A program made the translations under genes and the position numbers. Below are positions 9,567 to 18,057 of a DNA stretch of 64,000 bases, in pieces; position 1 is the first letter of the stretch, and every line of letters starts with the position of its first letter. The notes beneath the pieces are model-generated. The model saw only the letters and a list, made by a program, of their open reading frames with translations. It ran no database searches and was not told where the DNA came from. The stretch spans positions 564,095 to 628,094 of the forward strand of contig NZ_MRST01000026.1 of assembly GCF_001902145.1 (NCBI RefSeq). Reading direction: 5' to 3'. This DNA comes from Pseudomonas fluorescens (lineage in GTDB: Bacteria; Pseudomonadota; Gammaproteobacteria; Pseudomonadales; Pseudomonadaceae).

Positions 9567-10333
9567 GTTTTCGCCTACGGCTTTACCTGACCTGGGCGGC
9601 GCTGTTCGCCCTGTTTGCGAGTTTCTTCCTGAGCTTTGACCTGAAGTTCTCGATCATCCTCGACAAGCTGCCCAACCTGGTCGGCCTGCACCTTGCGCCT
9701 AACGGCTTCCTGCAAGGTGCAGCGCTGACGCTGTTCTTGTGCCTGTGCGCCATCGTCGCGTCGTCGGTGCTGGGCTTTATCACAGCGTTGGGACGCCTGT
9801 CGAAAAGTGCGGTGGCGTTCGGCATCGCCAGTTTCTACGCCTCGTTCTTTCGCGGCACGCCGCTGCTGATCCAGATCCTGTTGATCTACCTGGGTCTGCC
9901 GCAATTGGGGCTGGTGCCAGGCGCCATCGTCGCCGGGATCATCGCGTTGTCATTGAATTACGGCGCCTACCTGAGCGAGATTTTCCGGGCAGGCATCCTC
10001 GGCGTACCCCATGGCCAACGCGAGGCCGCGCTGGCACTGGGCATGCGCGACAGGGCGATCTTCTGGCACGTGACCCTGCCTCAGGCCATGCGCACCATCA
10101 TCCCGCCGGCCACCAACCAGTTCATCTCGATGCTCAAGGATTCGTCCCTGATATCGGTGATGGGCGTGTGGGAAGTGATGTTTCTGGCCCAGTCCTATGG
10201 CCGTTCCAGCTACCGCTATATCGAGATGCTCACGACGGCAGCGATCATTTACTGGGTGATGTCCCTGGGGCTGGAATTGATCCAGGCGCGGATGGAGCGG
10301 CATTTCGGCAAGGGCTACGTGCGGCGCGGTTGA
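9563..10333 (+). CDS. Amino-acid ABC transporter permease
   Basis: A 256-residue membrane protein starting in the ATGA overlap with the binding-protein gene. It has the His/Glu/Gln/Arg/opine permease (HisM/GlnP) pattern: a first hydrophobic segment at the N-terminus, FFRGTPLLIQILLIYLGLPQ, and the EAA loop YLSEIFRAGILGVPHGQREAALALGM that contacts the ATPase. Unusually, no ATP-binding subunit follows; the next gene is an autotransporter. The pair must use an ATPase encoded elsewhere. Confidence 0.9.
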   Translation: MSFRLRLYLTWAALFALFASFFLSFDLKFSIILDKLPNLVGLHLAPNGFLQGAALTLFLCLCAIVASSVLGFITALGRLSKSAVAFGIASFYASFFRGTPLLIQILLIYLGLPQLGLVPGAIVAGIIALSLNYGAYLSEIFRAGILGVPHGQREAALALGMRDRAIFWHVTLPQAMRTIIPPATNQFISMLKDSSLISVMGVWEVMFLAQSYGRSSYRYIEMLTTAAIIYWVMSLGLELIQARMERHFGKGYVRRG

Positions 10334-10344
10334 AGTGCAGAATG

Positions 10345-10400
10345 TGCAATATATTGCAGCGCTCAGGCTGAATAGGCTCAAGGATCTGCAATAGATTGCA
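10345..10400. promoter_or_regulatory. Paired TGCAAT-N2-ATTGCA palindromes upstream of the autotransporter
   Basis: TGCAATATATTGCA (10345-10358) is a perfect 14-bp palindrome and TGCAATAGATTGCA (10387-10400) keeps both half-sites. Their centres are 42 bp apart, four helical turns, and they end about 90 bp before the autotransporter start. This looks like a double operator for a dimeric regulator that can bind both sites; I cannot name the regulator. Confidence 0.5.
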
Positions 10401-10488
10401 TATTCATCCTCGTCATCTTTCCGACACATTCCTGCAACTCCCCTCCGCTATACAGGTCGACTCGCTTGCCATAACAAGGTCGCCCAGC

Positions 10489-13455
10489 ATGCCCCCGTGT
10501 CCTCAACGCCTCGCGCTCGCCCTCATCCTGTTGGCCAGCGGCGGTTTCATTGAAGCAGCCGCAGCCAAGACCCTGCAGATCGACACACCTACCACCCAGG
10601 GGCAAACCCTGGGTGGCAGTGATACGTTGACCACGTCGGCGCCTGGCAGCATTACAACCTCCGGGGTGGCGGTGACGCTCAAGGACGGCACCCGCGGTGC
10701 GAGGGTGGTGGTGACTAACGCGGGCAAGTTGGCCTCCAGTGGCGGTCGGGGTATCGACAGTTCGGGGAGTGTCAGCGGGGAGCGCAGGTACAGCATTTAC
10801 AACCTTGCCGGTGGGGTGATCCAAGGCGCCAATGATGCGTTGCGCATCAACAGTAACTTTGCCAGCGGCAGCGTGCTGATCGACAACAGCGGCACTATTC
10901 GTTCGGCCACCGGCCAAGGGCTGGACCTGGATGCGATGCGCAGCAGCAACGTCACCACCACCATCATCAACCGTGCCGGTGGTTTGATTCGCGGGGAGGC
11001 CAGCGACGGCATGAAGACCGGCGCCAACGCTACCCTCACTAACTACGGTGAGATTTCCACCGGCAACACCTTCTCCCGCGATGACAAGTTCGATGGCGTG
11101 GACATCGACTCCGCCAGCGGCGTGACGGTCACCAATTATGGCCTGATTTCCGGTGGCCGCCATGGCATCACCACGGACGAAGGTGCCACGCTGACCAACT
11201 ACGGCACAGTGATCGGCCGCAACGGCTCGGGCTTTGGTTCCGATGGCGACGGCACTGTAATCAACCACGGCACCATCACCGGCGCGTTCTCCGGGCTGCA
11301 ACCGGATGGCGACGGTGACGGCGTGGACATCGACAAGATCGCCCATATCGAAAACTACGGAGTCATCCAAGGTGTCGGCGCCGGGGGGGTCGACAAGAAC
11401 GGCTTCGCCAACGGCAGCGAAGGGATCGCCCTGGGCGGTGGCGCTATCTACAACGCCAAGGGCGCGCTGATCAGTGGTGCCAACAATGCCATCCTGGTGG
11501 ACGACGGCAGCGACGGGCCGGGGCTCGCGGCTACCACCCTGGAGAACCACGGCACGGTTCAGGGCCTGGATGGCTTTGGCGTGAAGTTCGTCGGCAACTA
11601 CGCCGACACGGTCATCAATAGCGGCACGATCAGCGCCAGCAATGGCCTGGCCCTGGACTTGGGCGGCGGTGACGACCACCTGATCTTGCGCAATGGCAGC
11701 CGCTTTATCGGCACGGTGGACGGCGGCAGCGGTTACGACCGACTGACCCTGGACGACGTCGCAGGGGGCAGTTTTGGCGACAGCCGCAACCTTGAATGGC
11801 TGGAGGTCAAGCAAGGCATCTGGACGTTGACCGGCCAGGGTGATTTCAGCGACGGCGGCAAGATTTCCAGCGGTGCCAAGCTGGTCAACCAAGGCGGCAT
11901 TGCCGGTAATGTGACGGTCGATGCAGGCGGTGTGTATGCCGGCGCAGGCTCGGTGGGCAGCCTGCTGGTGAACGGCACCCTGCAGACCAACACCGCTTTG
12001 GGTACCGCCAGCATCAGCCGTGACTTGCGCATGGGCAGCGGCTCGACCCTCGCCTACGGCGTCAACGCCGACGGCAGTAGCGCACCGATCAAGGTCGGCG
12101 GCACCGCTTACCTTAATGGCGCGACCCTGGCGGTCAACCCCGGCGAAGGCACCTACCCGTGGCAAAGCCATTACAGCGTGCTGCAAGCCGGCAGCATCAA
12201 CGGCACGTTTGGCAAGGTCACCAGCGACTACGCCTTCCTGACCCCAACCCTGGACTACAGCGCCACTCAGGTCGGCCTCACGTACACACGTAACGACATC
12301 GCCTTCAACCAGTTCGCCAGCACCGCCAACGGTGCCAGCGCCGCCAGCAGCCTGGCGGGCCTGGGCACGAACAACCCGCTGTACAACGCCCTGCTCAATA
12401 CCACCACCGCCACAGCCGGTGCAGCCATCGAGCAACTGGCGGGCAGCAGCACTGCCAGCCTCACCAGCGCCACCCTCAATGCCAGTGCTCAAGTGGGCAA
12501 CAGCATGCTGGCCGCCATGCACCAGGTGGGCGGCGGTGCGGGACTGCTGGTGGGGCTGGACGGCAAAGACACACCCGCACTGGCGGCCACCGGGGTACCC
12601 GCCGAGGTGCGCAACCTCAATGACCCGAACGCCCGCGGCCGCCTGTGGCTGCAAGGTATCGGCAGCTACGGCAAGCTCGACGGCGAGCACGGCAGTAACG
12701 GTTTGACCCAACGCACCAAGGGCACAGTGCTCGGTGCCGATTGGGCGCTGGACGGCGACTGGCGCCTGGGTGTGCTGGGGGGTTATTCCAAGACCGACCT
12801 GGACACCACCGGTGTGGACGGCAGCGTCGACAGCTGGCACGCCGGCGTCTATGCCCTGCGCCAGAGTGGCCCACTGGCCTTGCGCCTGGGTGCGGCCTAC
12901 AGCGGGCACCAGGGCGACAGTAAACGCACGGTGGCCTTCAGCGGTTTTAACGACCGCCCCAAAGGCGACTATGACGCCAACAGCCAGCAGGCTTTTGCTG
13001 AACTGGGCTACGCCCTTGGCACAGGTCGCTTGAGCGCAGAGCCGTTCGCCAACCTCGGCTACCAGCGCTACCAGCGCGACGGCTATAACGAAAAAGGCGG
13101 CGCCGCTGCGTTACACGTCAAGGGCCAGACCCAGGACAACTTCAGCAGCACCTTCGGCCTGCGCCTGGCGCACCTGAGCCAGCTGGACAACGGCGTCAGC
13201 CTCACACCCCGCGCCAGCGTTGGCTGGAAGCACACCTATGGCGATGTCGACAGCGCCACACGCCAGGCTTTCCTGGCCGGTGGCACAGCCTTCAATGTGC
13301 AAGGCAGCGCCCTGGATCGGGACAGCCTGTTGCTCGAAGCGGGCCTGGACGTAGGTTTATCCGCCCGTCATCGCCTGGGCCTGGGCTATACAGCCGAAGT
13401 GGGCAGCAACAGCCGCAACCATGCGCTGACCGGCCAATGGCAGATGAGTTTTTAA
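10489..13455 (+). CDS. Autotransporter (type Va), complete
   Basis: ATG 10489 has AAGG about 9 bases upstream and gives a Sec signal peptide (MPPCPQRLALALILLASGGFIEAAAA). Residues about 30-560 are a Gly/Thr/Asn-rich passenger with repeated LTNYGTI/VINHGTI-like strands typical of a beta-helix. The junction YSVLQAGSINGTFGKV at about 560-575 and the EQLAGSSTASL linker follow. From about 715 (GRLWLQGIGSYG) to the end is the autotransporter beta-barrel, closing with the C-terminal phenylalanine of outer-membrane barrels (GQWQMSF). Length is 988 residues. It probably displays its passenger on the cell surface as an adhesin or surface enzyme; no catalytic motif is evident. The two downstream genes are homologues of its barrel and of its passenger. 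Confidence 0.92.
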   Translation: MPPCPQRLALALILLASGGFIEAAAAKTLQIDTPTTQGQTLGGSDTLTTSAPGSITTSGVAVTLKDGTRGARVVVTNAGKLASSGGRGIDSSGSVSGERRYSIYNLAGGVIQGANDALRINSNFASGSVLIDNSGTIRSATGQGLDLDAMRSSNVTTTIINRAGGLIRGEASDGMKTGANATLTNYGEISTGNTFSRDDKFDGVDIDSASGVTVTNYGLISGGRHGITTDEGATLTNYGTVIGRNGSGFGSDGDGTVINHGTITGAFSGLQPDGDGDGVDIDKIAHIENYGVIQGVGAGGVDKNGFANGSEGIALGGGAIYNAKGALISGANNAILVDDGSDGPGLAATTLENHGTVQGLDGFGVKFVGNYADTVINSGTISASNGLALDLGGGDDHLILRNGSRFIGTVDGGSGYDRLTLDDVAGGSFGDSRNLEWLEVKQGIWTLTGQGDFSDGGKISSGAKLVNQGGIAGNVTVDAGGVYAGAGSVGSLLVNGTLQTNTALGTASISRDLRMGSGSTLAYGVNADGSSAPIKVGGTAYLNGATLAVNPGEGTYPWQSHYSVLQAGSINGTFGKVTSDYAFLTPTLDYSATQVGLTYTRNDIAFNQFASTANGASAASSLAGLGTNNPLYNALLNTTTATAGAAIEQLAGSSTASLTSATLNASAQVGNSMLAAMHQVGGGAGLLVGLDGKDTPALAATGVPAEVRNLNDPNARGRLWLQGIGSYGKLDGEHGSNGLTQRTKGTVLGADWALDGDWRLGVLGGYSKTDLDTTGVDGSVDSWHAGVYALRQSGPLALRLGAAYSGHQGDSKRTVAFSGFNDRPKGDYDANSQQAFAELGYALGTGRLSAEPFANLGYQRYQRDGYNEKGGAAALHVKGQTQDNFSSTFGLRLAHLSQLDNGVSLTPRASVGWKHTYGDVDSATRQAFLAGGTAFNVQGSALDRDSLLLEAGLDVGLSARHRLGLGYTAEVGSNSRNHALTGQWQMSF

Positions 13456-13565
13456 TCGCACCGTACTAGAGACAACTCCCGCAAATCAGGGGTCGATGGC
13501 CTGACAGTTATCCCCCCTCACCTCGCCTAAATTCCCGGCCTCATTCATCAAGAGGTTGGGACTGC

Positions 13566-14894
13566 ATGCCATTCACCTTACAGCGACTCGTGCTCGTCAT
13601 GTCCTTCGGGCTGGCCGCCAGCAGCATTCAATTTGCCCAAGCGCAGGGAAGCGTGGAACACGTGTTCGATCGGTCCGGGATCACAGAACTGACCGGGTCA
13701 ATCAATCGTGACAGCGTCTTGCATCGCCCTTCGACAGACGCTCCCGTCGACTTTTACCTGGCCGAACACACAAACACTCGCAACGGGCAGCGCCTGGCCC
13801 TGGCCGTGGACGCGGCGGTCAAATCGCTACTTGAATCGGACAAACTCACCCCCTGGGACAGGTACGAACTGGCCAATATCGGCGAATACCTCAATAACCT
13901 CGCGCCGGGCAGGGTCGCTCAGGCCCTCGAGCAACTGGCGGGCAGCCAGAATGCCAACCTTGCCGCAGCCACCCAAATGAGCACGCAACAAGTCAGCGAC
14001 ACGCTGCTCTCGGTCCTGCGCGACCTGCCAGCGAACGTCGCAGGCGATGCCGATGGCCGCCTCTGGGTGAAAGGCCTCAGCCACAACGGCACAGTTGACG
14101 GCCAATATGGCAGCGTCGGGTTACAGCAAAGCACCAAGGGCGTTGTACTGGGCGCCGACTGGGCAGTCGATCACGCTTGGCGTGCCGGTGTGGTGGGAGG
14201 CAAATCCGAAAGCGAGTTTGAGCACAAGCGTTTCAAAGCAGCGCTCGACAGCTGGCATCTGGGCGCATACGCCGTGCGCCAGGACGGCCCGCTGGCTCTG
14301 CGCCTGGGTGCCATCTACAGCAACCATGACGGGCAAAACAAACGCGGTGTCGATATCGACTTCCTGGGTTATCGCGAGCAACTCAAAGGCAAATACACGG
14401 CCCAAAGCCAAACCGTGTTTGGCGAAATGGGCTACCAGCTGGGCAAGGATGCGTTAAGCGTCGAGCCGTTCGCAGGCCTGGGGTACCAGCGCTACCATCG
14501 TGAAGGTTTCAAGGAAAAAGGCGGCTTTGCGGCGCTGAATGTCGGTGCGCAAACCCAGCAAAACCTCAGCAGCACCCTGGGGCTTCGCTTGGGCAGCCTT
14601 TATCGTTTTGATAACAAAATGAGCCTGTCCCCGCATTTGAGCACCCACTGGAAGCACCTCTATGGCGACGTGCAAAGCAGCGTGAAGCAATCTTCCCGAC
14701 TGATTGACCTGACCGGAGAAAACAGTGACTTCACCGTCGATGGCGTCTCGCTGAACCGCGACAGCCTGGCCCTGCGCACGGGGTTGGACATAGGCCTTTC
14801 TGCTCACCAGGCACTGAGCGTCGCGTACACCGCTGAGGTCGGCAGTAACAGCCGTAACCATGGGCTGGTAGGCGAGTGGAAGATGGGGTTTTAA
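13566..14894 (+). CDS. Stand-alone autotransporter linker plus beta-barrel
   Basis: A 442-residue protein with AGAGG about 10 bases upstream and a signal peptide ending near SIQFAQAQG. After about 100 residues it has the linker motif ALEQLAGSQNANL, then a full autotransporter barrel from GRLWVKGLSHNG to the terminal phenylalanine (GEWKMGF). The barrel is clearly a paralogue of the barrel in the preceding gene (shared GLGYQRY, AYTAEVGSNSRNH, SLALRTGLDIGLSA). There is no passenger beta-helix, yet the frame is intact with its own start, signal peptide and Shine-Dalgarno, so this is not simply a decayed copy. The passenger-like gene that follows may be its partner. Confidence 0.88.
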   Translation: MPFTLQRLVLVMSFGLAASSIQFAQAQGSVEHVFDRSGITELTGSINRDSVLHRPSTDAPVDFYLAEHTNTRNGQRLALAVDAAVKSLLESDKLTPWDRYELANIGEYLNNLAPGRVAQALEQLAGSQNANLAAATQMSTQQVSDTLLSVLRDLPANVAGDADGRLWVKGLSHNGTVDGQYGSVGLQQSTKGVVLGADWAVDHAWRAGVVGGKSESEFEHKRFKAALDSWHLGAYAVRQDGPLALRLGAIYSNHDGQNKRGVDIDFLGYREQLKGKYTAQSQTVFGEMGYQLGKDALSVEPFAGLGYQRYHREGFKEKGGFAALNVGAQTQQNLSSTLGLRLGSLYRFDNKMSLSPHLSTHWKHLYGDVQSSVKQSSRLIDLTGENSDFTVDGVSLNRDSLALRTGLDIGLSAHQALSVAYTAEVGSNSRNHGLVGEWKMGF

Positions 14895-15002
14895 GACAGC
14901 AACTGAGGAAACTTCACGCTCAAACCGGTTACAACGCCCGACATTAAGCCGGTGATTTTGCTCGCTACACTCCGGCCTCCTACACCGAAGAGGCCGGAAA
15001 CC

Positions 15003-16163
15003 ATGATCTCGACACTCTCGTTTCTCCCTTCCATGGGCATGCTGTTTGCCCATGGCGCCCAGTCCCTCGCCCCTGCCGTCACCCCCGCCACACCAGCAGA
15101 GCCACCTGTACACCCGCCAGCGATGCCTGGCGAGCTCAAGGCTGCCCGAAGCCAACCGTCCAATGGCTTGCTCAATACCCATACCATCAAGCTCATGACT
15201 ACCCCAGGCTCAGCGAGCAGTCACGGTATGAATATCGACCACCTGGCCAAACTGACCCAAAGCGACGCCAACCGGACTAACCCCCACCTCATGACAGCCG
15301 TTGAAATCGTCAACAGCCCGGACGTACAGATCAAGGCGCCTGTTCATGGCCTGGTCAGCTCCGGGCTCACCCCCGTCTGGCTGGAAAATCGAGGCGGCAT
15401 CACCGGTGCAACAGGCACGGGTGTGAAGCTGGACGGAAATAAAGCCGATGAAGTGACCAATCAGGGCGTTATCACCGGTGGCAACGGTGTAGCCCTCGAC
15501 ATGGGAGGCGGTGACGATCTGTTGATTATCAAGAAAGGCAGCCGCTTCAACGGCGAAGTGGATGGGGGCAGTGGCACCAATCAGGTGATTCTCGACGATG
15601 CTGAAGGAGGGACTTTTGAAGGGGCGACAAGAATGCAGCATCTGTGGGTCGGCAAAGGCTCCTGGGAGCTGACCGGTGCACTGCACGCCAACCGACAAGG
15701 CAAGGTGTACAGCGACGCGACGTTGATCAACCGTAGTGGGATCAAGGGCACAATGGATATCGAGCCAGGCGCAAGCTACTCCGGCGGTAACGTCGACAAT
15801 CTTAACGTAGCCGGCACCCTGCTGCTCGACCCCACGATCACTGCACGGACAAGGATCACCAAAGATCTGCATCTGAAACCAGGATCGAGCGTGAATTACA
15901 GAATTGGTGTGGATCAGCAGCACTCCGTACTGAACGTCGGCAACACATTAACGTTGGGGAACCCCACCCTGCACCTTGACGTACAGCCAGAGAGCGACGA
16001 GTTGCTCAAGCGCCAGCTACCCATCGCCAAAGCAACCACCATTGATGGAAGGTTCGGCGCCATCAGCAGTAACCTGACCACCCTGGAACCTGAATTGATC
16101 TACACCCCGAAGGGCATTTTTGTCGAATTCAAACGCAAGGAGAGCCCGGCAATCACCGCCTGA
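15003..16163 (+). CDS. Stand-alone autotransporter passenger (no barrel)
   Basis: ATG 15003 has AAGAGG about 9 bases upstream and a short hydrophobic N-terminus (MISTLSFLPSMGMLFAHGAQSLA) that could act as a signal peptide. The 386-residue product matches the second half of the complete autotransporter's passenger: GVALDMGGGDDLLIIKKGSRF here against GLALDLGGGDDHLILRNGSRF there, then the same succession of strands. It stops right after the junction motif (TTIDGRFGAISSN... FVEFKRKE), where the linker would begin. It therefore contains just what the preceding barrel gene lacks, in reversed gene order. Export could depend on that barrel; this is inference. Confidence 0.8.
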   Translation: MISTLSFLPSMGMLFAHGAQSLAPAVTPATPAEPPVHPPAMPGELKAARSQPSNGLLNTHTIKLMTTPGSASSHGMNIDHLAKLTQSDANRTNPHLMTAVEIVNSPDVQIKAPVHGLVSSGLTPVWLENRGGITGATGTGVKLDGNKADEVTNQGVITGGNGVALDMGGGDDLLIIKKGSRFNGEVDGGSGTNQVILDDAEGGTFEGATRMQHLWVGKGSWELTGALHANRQGKVYSDATLINRSGIKGTMDIEPGASYSGGNVDNLNVAGTLLLDPTITARTRITKDLHLKPGSSVNYRIGVDQQHSVLNVGNTLTLGNPTLHLDVQPESDELLKRQLPIAKATTIDGRFGAISSNLTTLEPELIYTPKGIFVEFKRKESPAITA

Positions 16164-16187
16164 TGGTCAAAAAATCAGCAAAAAAAA

Positions 16188-16203
16188 GGGGGCACATGCC
16201 CCC
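16188..16203 (-). terminator. Rho-independent terminator of pycA-pycB
   Basis: GGGGGCACATGCCCCC forms a strong hairpin which, read on the minus strand, is followed by seven T residues. It lies 35 bases past the pycB stop and also serves the convergent end of the autotransporter genes. Confidence 0.85.
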
Positions 16204-16237
16204 CCGAGGTTTAAGCGGTAGTTGGAAGGCTGAGTAA

Positions 16238-18046
16238 TCAGCCTTCGATCTCAATCAGAATTTCGCCAGGGTTCACCCGGTCGCCCTTGGCCACATGAAC
16301 AGCGGTGACCTTGCCGGCAATCGCTGCCTGCACTTCGGTTTCCATCTTCATGGCTTCGGTAATCAACACGGCCTGGCCGGCCTTGACCACATCACCGAGC
16401 TTGACCAGCACATCGACGATATTGCCCGGCATCGCCGTGCTGACATGGCCTGGTTCGGTCGCGTGCTTGCGCTTGCTGCCGCCGCTGCTGACAAACTCGT
16501 TTAGCGGCTCGAACACCACTTCTTCCGGCATGCCGTCGATGGACAGATAGAAGTGACGCTTGCCTTCGGCCTTCACGCCAACACCGGTGATATCCACGCG
16601 GTAGCTTTCGCCGTGCACATCGATGACAAATTCGGTCGGTACGCCTTCGCCGCCAGCACGGGCCACGCCGCCCGCTTCCGGGATCGGCAACAACACTTCA
16701 GGAGCCAGGGTGCCGGCGTCGCGCTCTTCAAGAAACTTGCGCCCGATGTCCGGGAACATGGCGTAGGTCAGCACGTCTTCTTCGGACTTGGCCAATGCGC
16801 CGATTTCGCTGCGCAGCTTGGTCATTTCCGGCTTGAGCAAATCTGCCGGGCGCACGTCGATTACCTCTTCGCTGCCGATGGCCTGGCGGCGCAGCTTCTC
16901 GTTCACAATGCCCGGTGCCTTGCCGTAACCGCCTTGCAGGTAAAGCTTCACTTCGTTGGTGATGGTCTTGTAGCGTTCGCCGGCCAGCACGTTGAAGAAC
17001 GCCTGGGTGCCGACGATCTGCGACGTCGGGGTTACCAGCGGCGGGAAGCCGAGGTCTTCACGGACTCGTGGAATCTCGGCCAGCACTTCGCTCATGCGGT
17101 TGAGGGCGCCCTGCTCTTTGAGCTGGTTGGCCAGGTTGGAGATCATCCCGCCCGGCACCTGGTTGACTTGCACACGGGTGTCGACGGCGGTGAACTCGCT
17201 TTCGAACTGGTGGTACTTCTTGCGCACGGCGTAGAAGTACAGGCCGATCTCTTGCAGCAGTTCCAGGTCGAGGCCGGTGTCGAACTCGCTGCCTTTAAGG
17301 GCCGCTACCATCGACTCGGTGCCCGGATGGCTGGTGCCCCAGGCAAAGCTGGAGATGGCCGTGTCGATATGGTCGGCACCGTTTTCGATGGCCTTGAGTT
17401 GGCACATCGCGGCCAGGCCGGCGGTGTCGTGGGAGTGGATGAAAATCGGCAGGTTCTGCTCGGCTTTCAGCGCCTTGACCAGTTCGCCAGTGGCGTAGGG
17501 CGTGAGCAGGCCGGCCATGTCCTTGATCGCGATGGAGTCGCAGCCCATGGCTTCCAATTGCTTGGCCTGGGCCACGAACGCGTCCACGGTATGCACTGGG
17601 CTGGTGGTGTAGGCGATGGTGCCTTGTGCATGTTTGCCAGCGGCTTTGACCGCTTCAATGGCCACGCGCAGGTTACGCACGTCGTTCATTGCATCGAAAA
17701 TGCGGAACACGTCGATACCGTTGACCGCCGCCTTGGCCACGAAGGCTTTGACCACGTCGTCGCTGTAATGGCGGTAGCCCAGCAGGTTCTGGCCGCGCAG
17801 CAGCATTTGCAGGCGCGTGTTGGGCAGTGCGGCGCGCAGTTGGCGCAGGCGCTCCCACGGGTCTTCCTTGAGGAAGCGCACACAGGCGTCGAAGGTCGCG
17901 CCGCCCCAGACTTCCAGGGACCAGTAACCGACTTTGTCGAGCTTGTCGCAGATCGGCAGCATGTCGTCGGTGCGCATGCGGGTCGCCAGCAACGATTGGT
18001 GGGCGTCGCGCAGGATGGTGTCGGTGACAAAAATCTTCTTGCTCAT
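16238..18046 (-). CDS. pycB: Pyruvate carboxylase subunit B (carboxyltransferase + biotin carrier)
   Basis: From ATG 18046 (GAGG 9 bases upstream) the protein has 602 residues. The N-terminal carboxyltransferase domain starts KKIFVTDTILRDAHQSLLATRMRTDDML, as in oxaloacetate decarboxylase alpha and pyruvate carboxylase B; the metal-site HSHDTAG motif is present. The C-terminal biotinyl domain carries the EAMKMETEV biotinylation site about 35 residues from the end. With PycA it makes oxaloacetate from pyruvate and bicarbonate. There is an 11-base gap after pycA, and divergent pycR completes the arrangement known from P. aeruginosa PA5435-PA5437. It is often mislabelled oadA; the biotin carboxylase partner supports PycB. 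Confidence 0.95.
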   Translation of the reverse strand: MSKKIFVTDTILRDAHQSLLATRMRTDDMLPICDKLDKVGYWSLEVWGGATFDACVRFLKEDPWERLRQLRAALPNTRLQMLLRGQNLLGYRHYSDDVVKAFVAKAAVNGIDVFRIFDAMNDVRNLRVAIEAVKAAGKHAQGTIAYTTSPVHTVDAFVAQAKQLEAMGCDSIAIKDMAGLLTPYATGELVKALKAEQNLPIFIHSHDTAGLAAMCQLKAIENGADHIDTAISSFAWGTSHPGTESMVAALKGSEFDTGLDLELLQEIGLYFYAVRKKYHQFESEFTAVDTRVQVNQVPGGMISNLANQLKEQGALNRMSEVLAEIPRVREDLGFPPLVTPTSQIVGTQAFFNVLAGERYKTITNEVKLYLQGGYGKAPGIVNEKLRRQAIGSEEVIDVRPADLLKPEMTKLRSEIGALAKSEEDVLTYAMFPDIGRKFLEERDAGTLAPEVLLPIPEAGGVARAGGEGVPTEFVIDVHGESYRVDITGVGVKAEGKRHFYLSIDGMPEEVVFEPLNEFVSSGGSKRKHATEPGHVSTAMPGNIVDVLVKLGDVVKAGQAVLITEAMKMETEVQAAIAGKVTAVHVAKGDRVNPGEILIEIEG

Positions 18047-18057
18047 TGTTATATTCC

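Noticed and set aside
10378..12909. 843-residue minus-strand open frame opposite the autotransporter
   Set aside because: It is a shadow of the high-GC plus-strand gene; the translation is low complexity Ala/Gly/Val/His with no domain and no ribosome site.
13566..14894. Calling the barrel-only gene a pseudogene of the upstream autotransporter
   Set aside because: It has its own signal peptide, Shine-Dalgarno and uninterrupted frame ending in the barrel's terminal phenylalanine.
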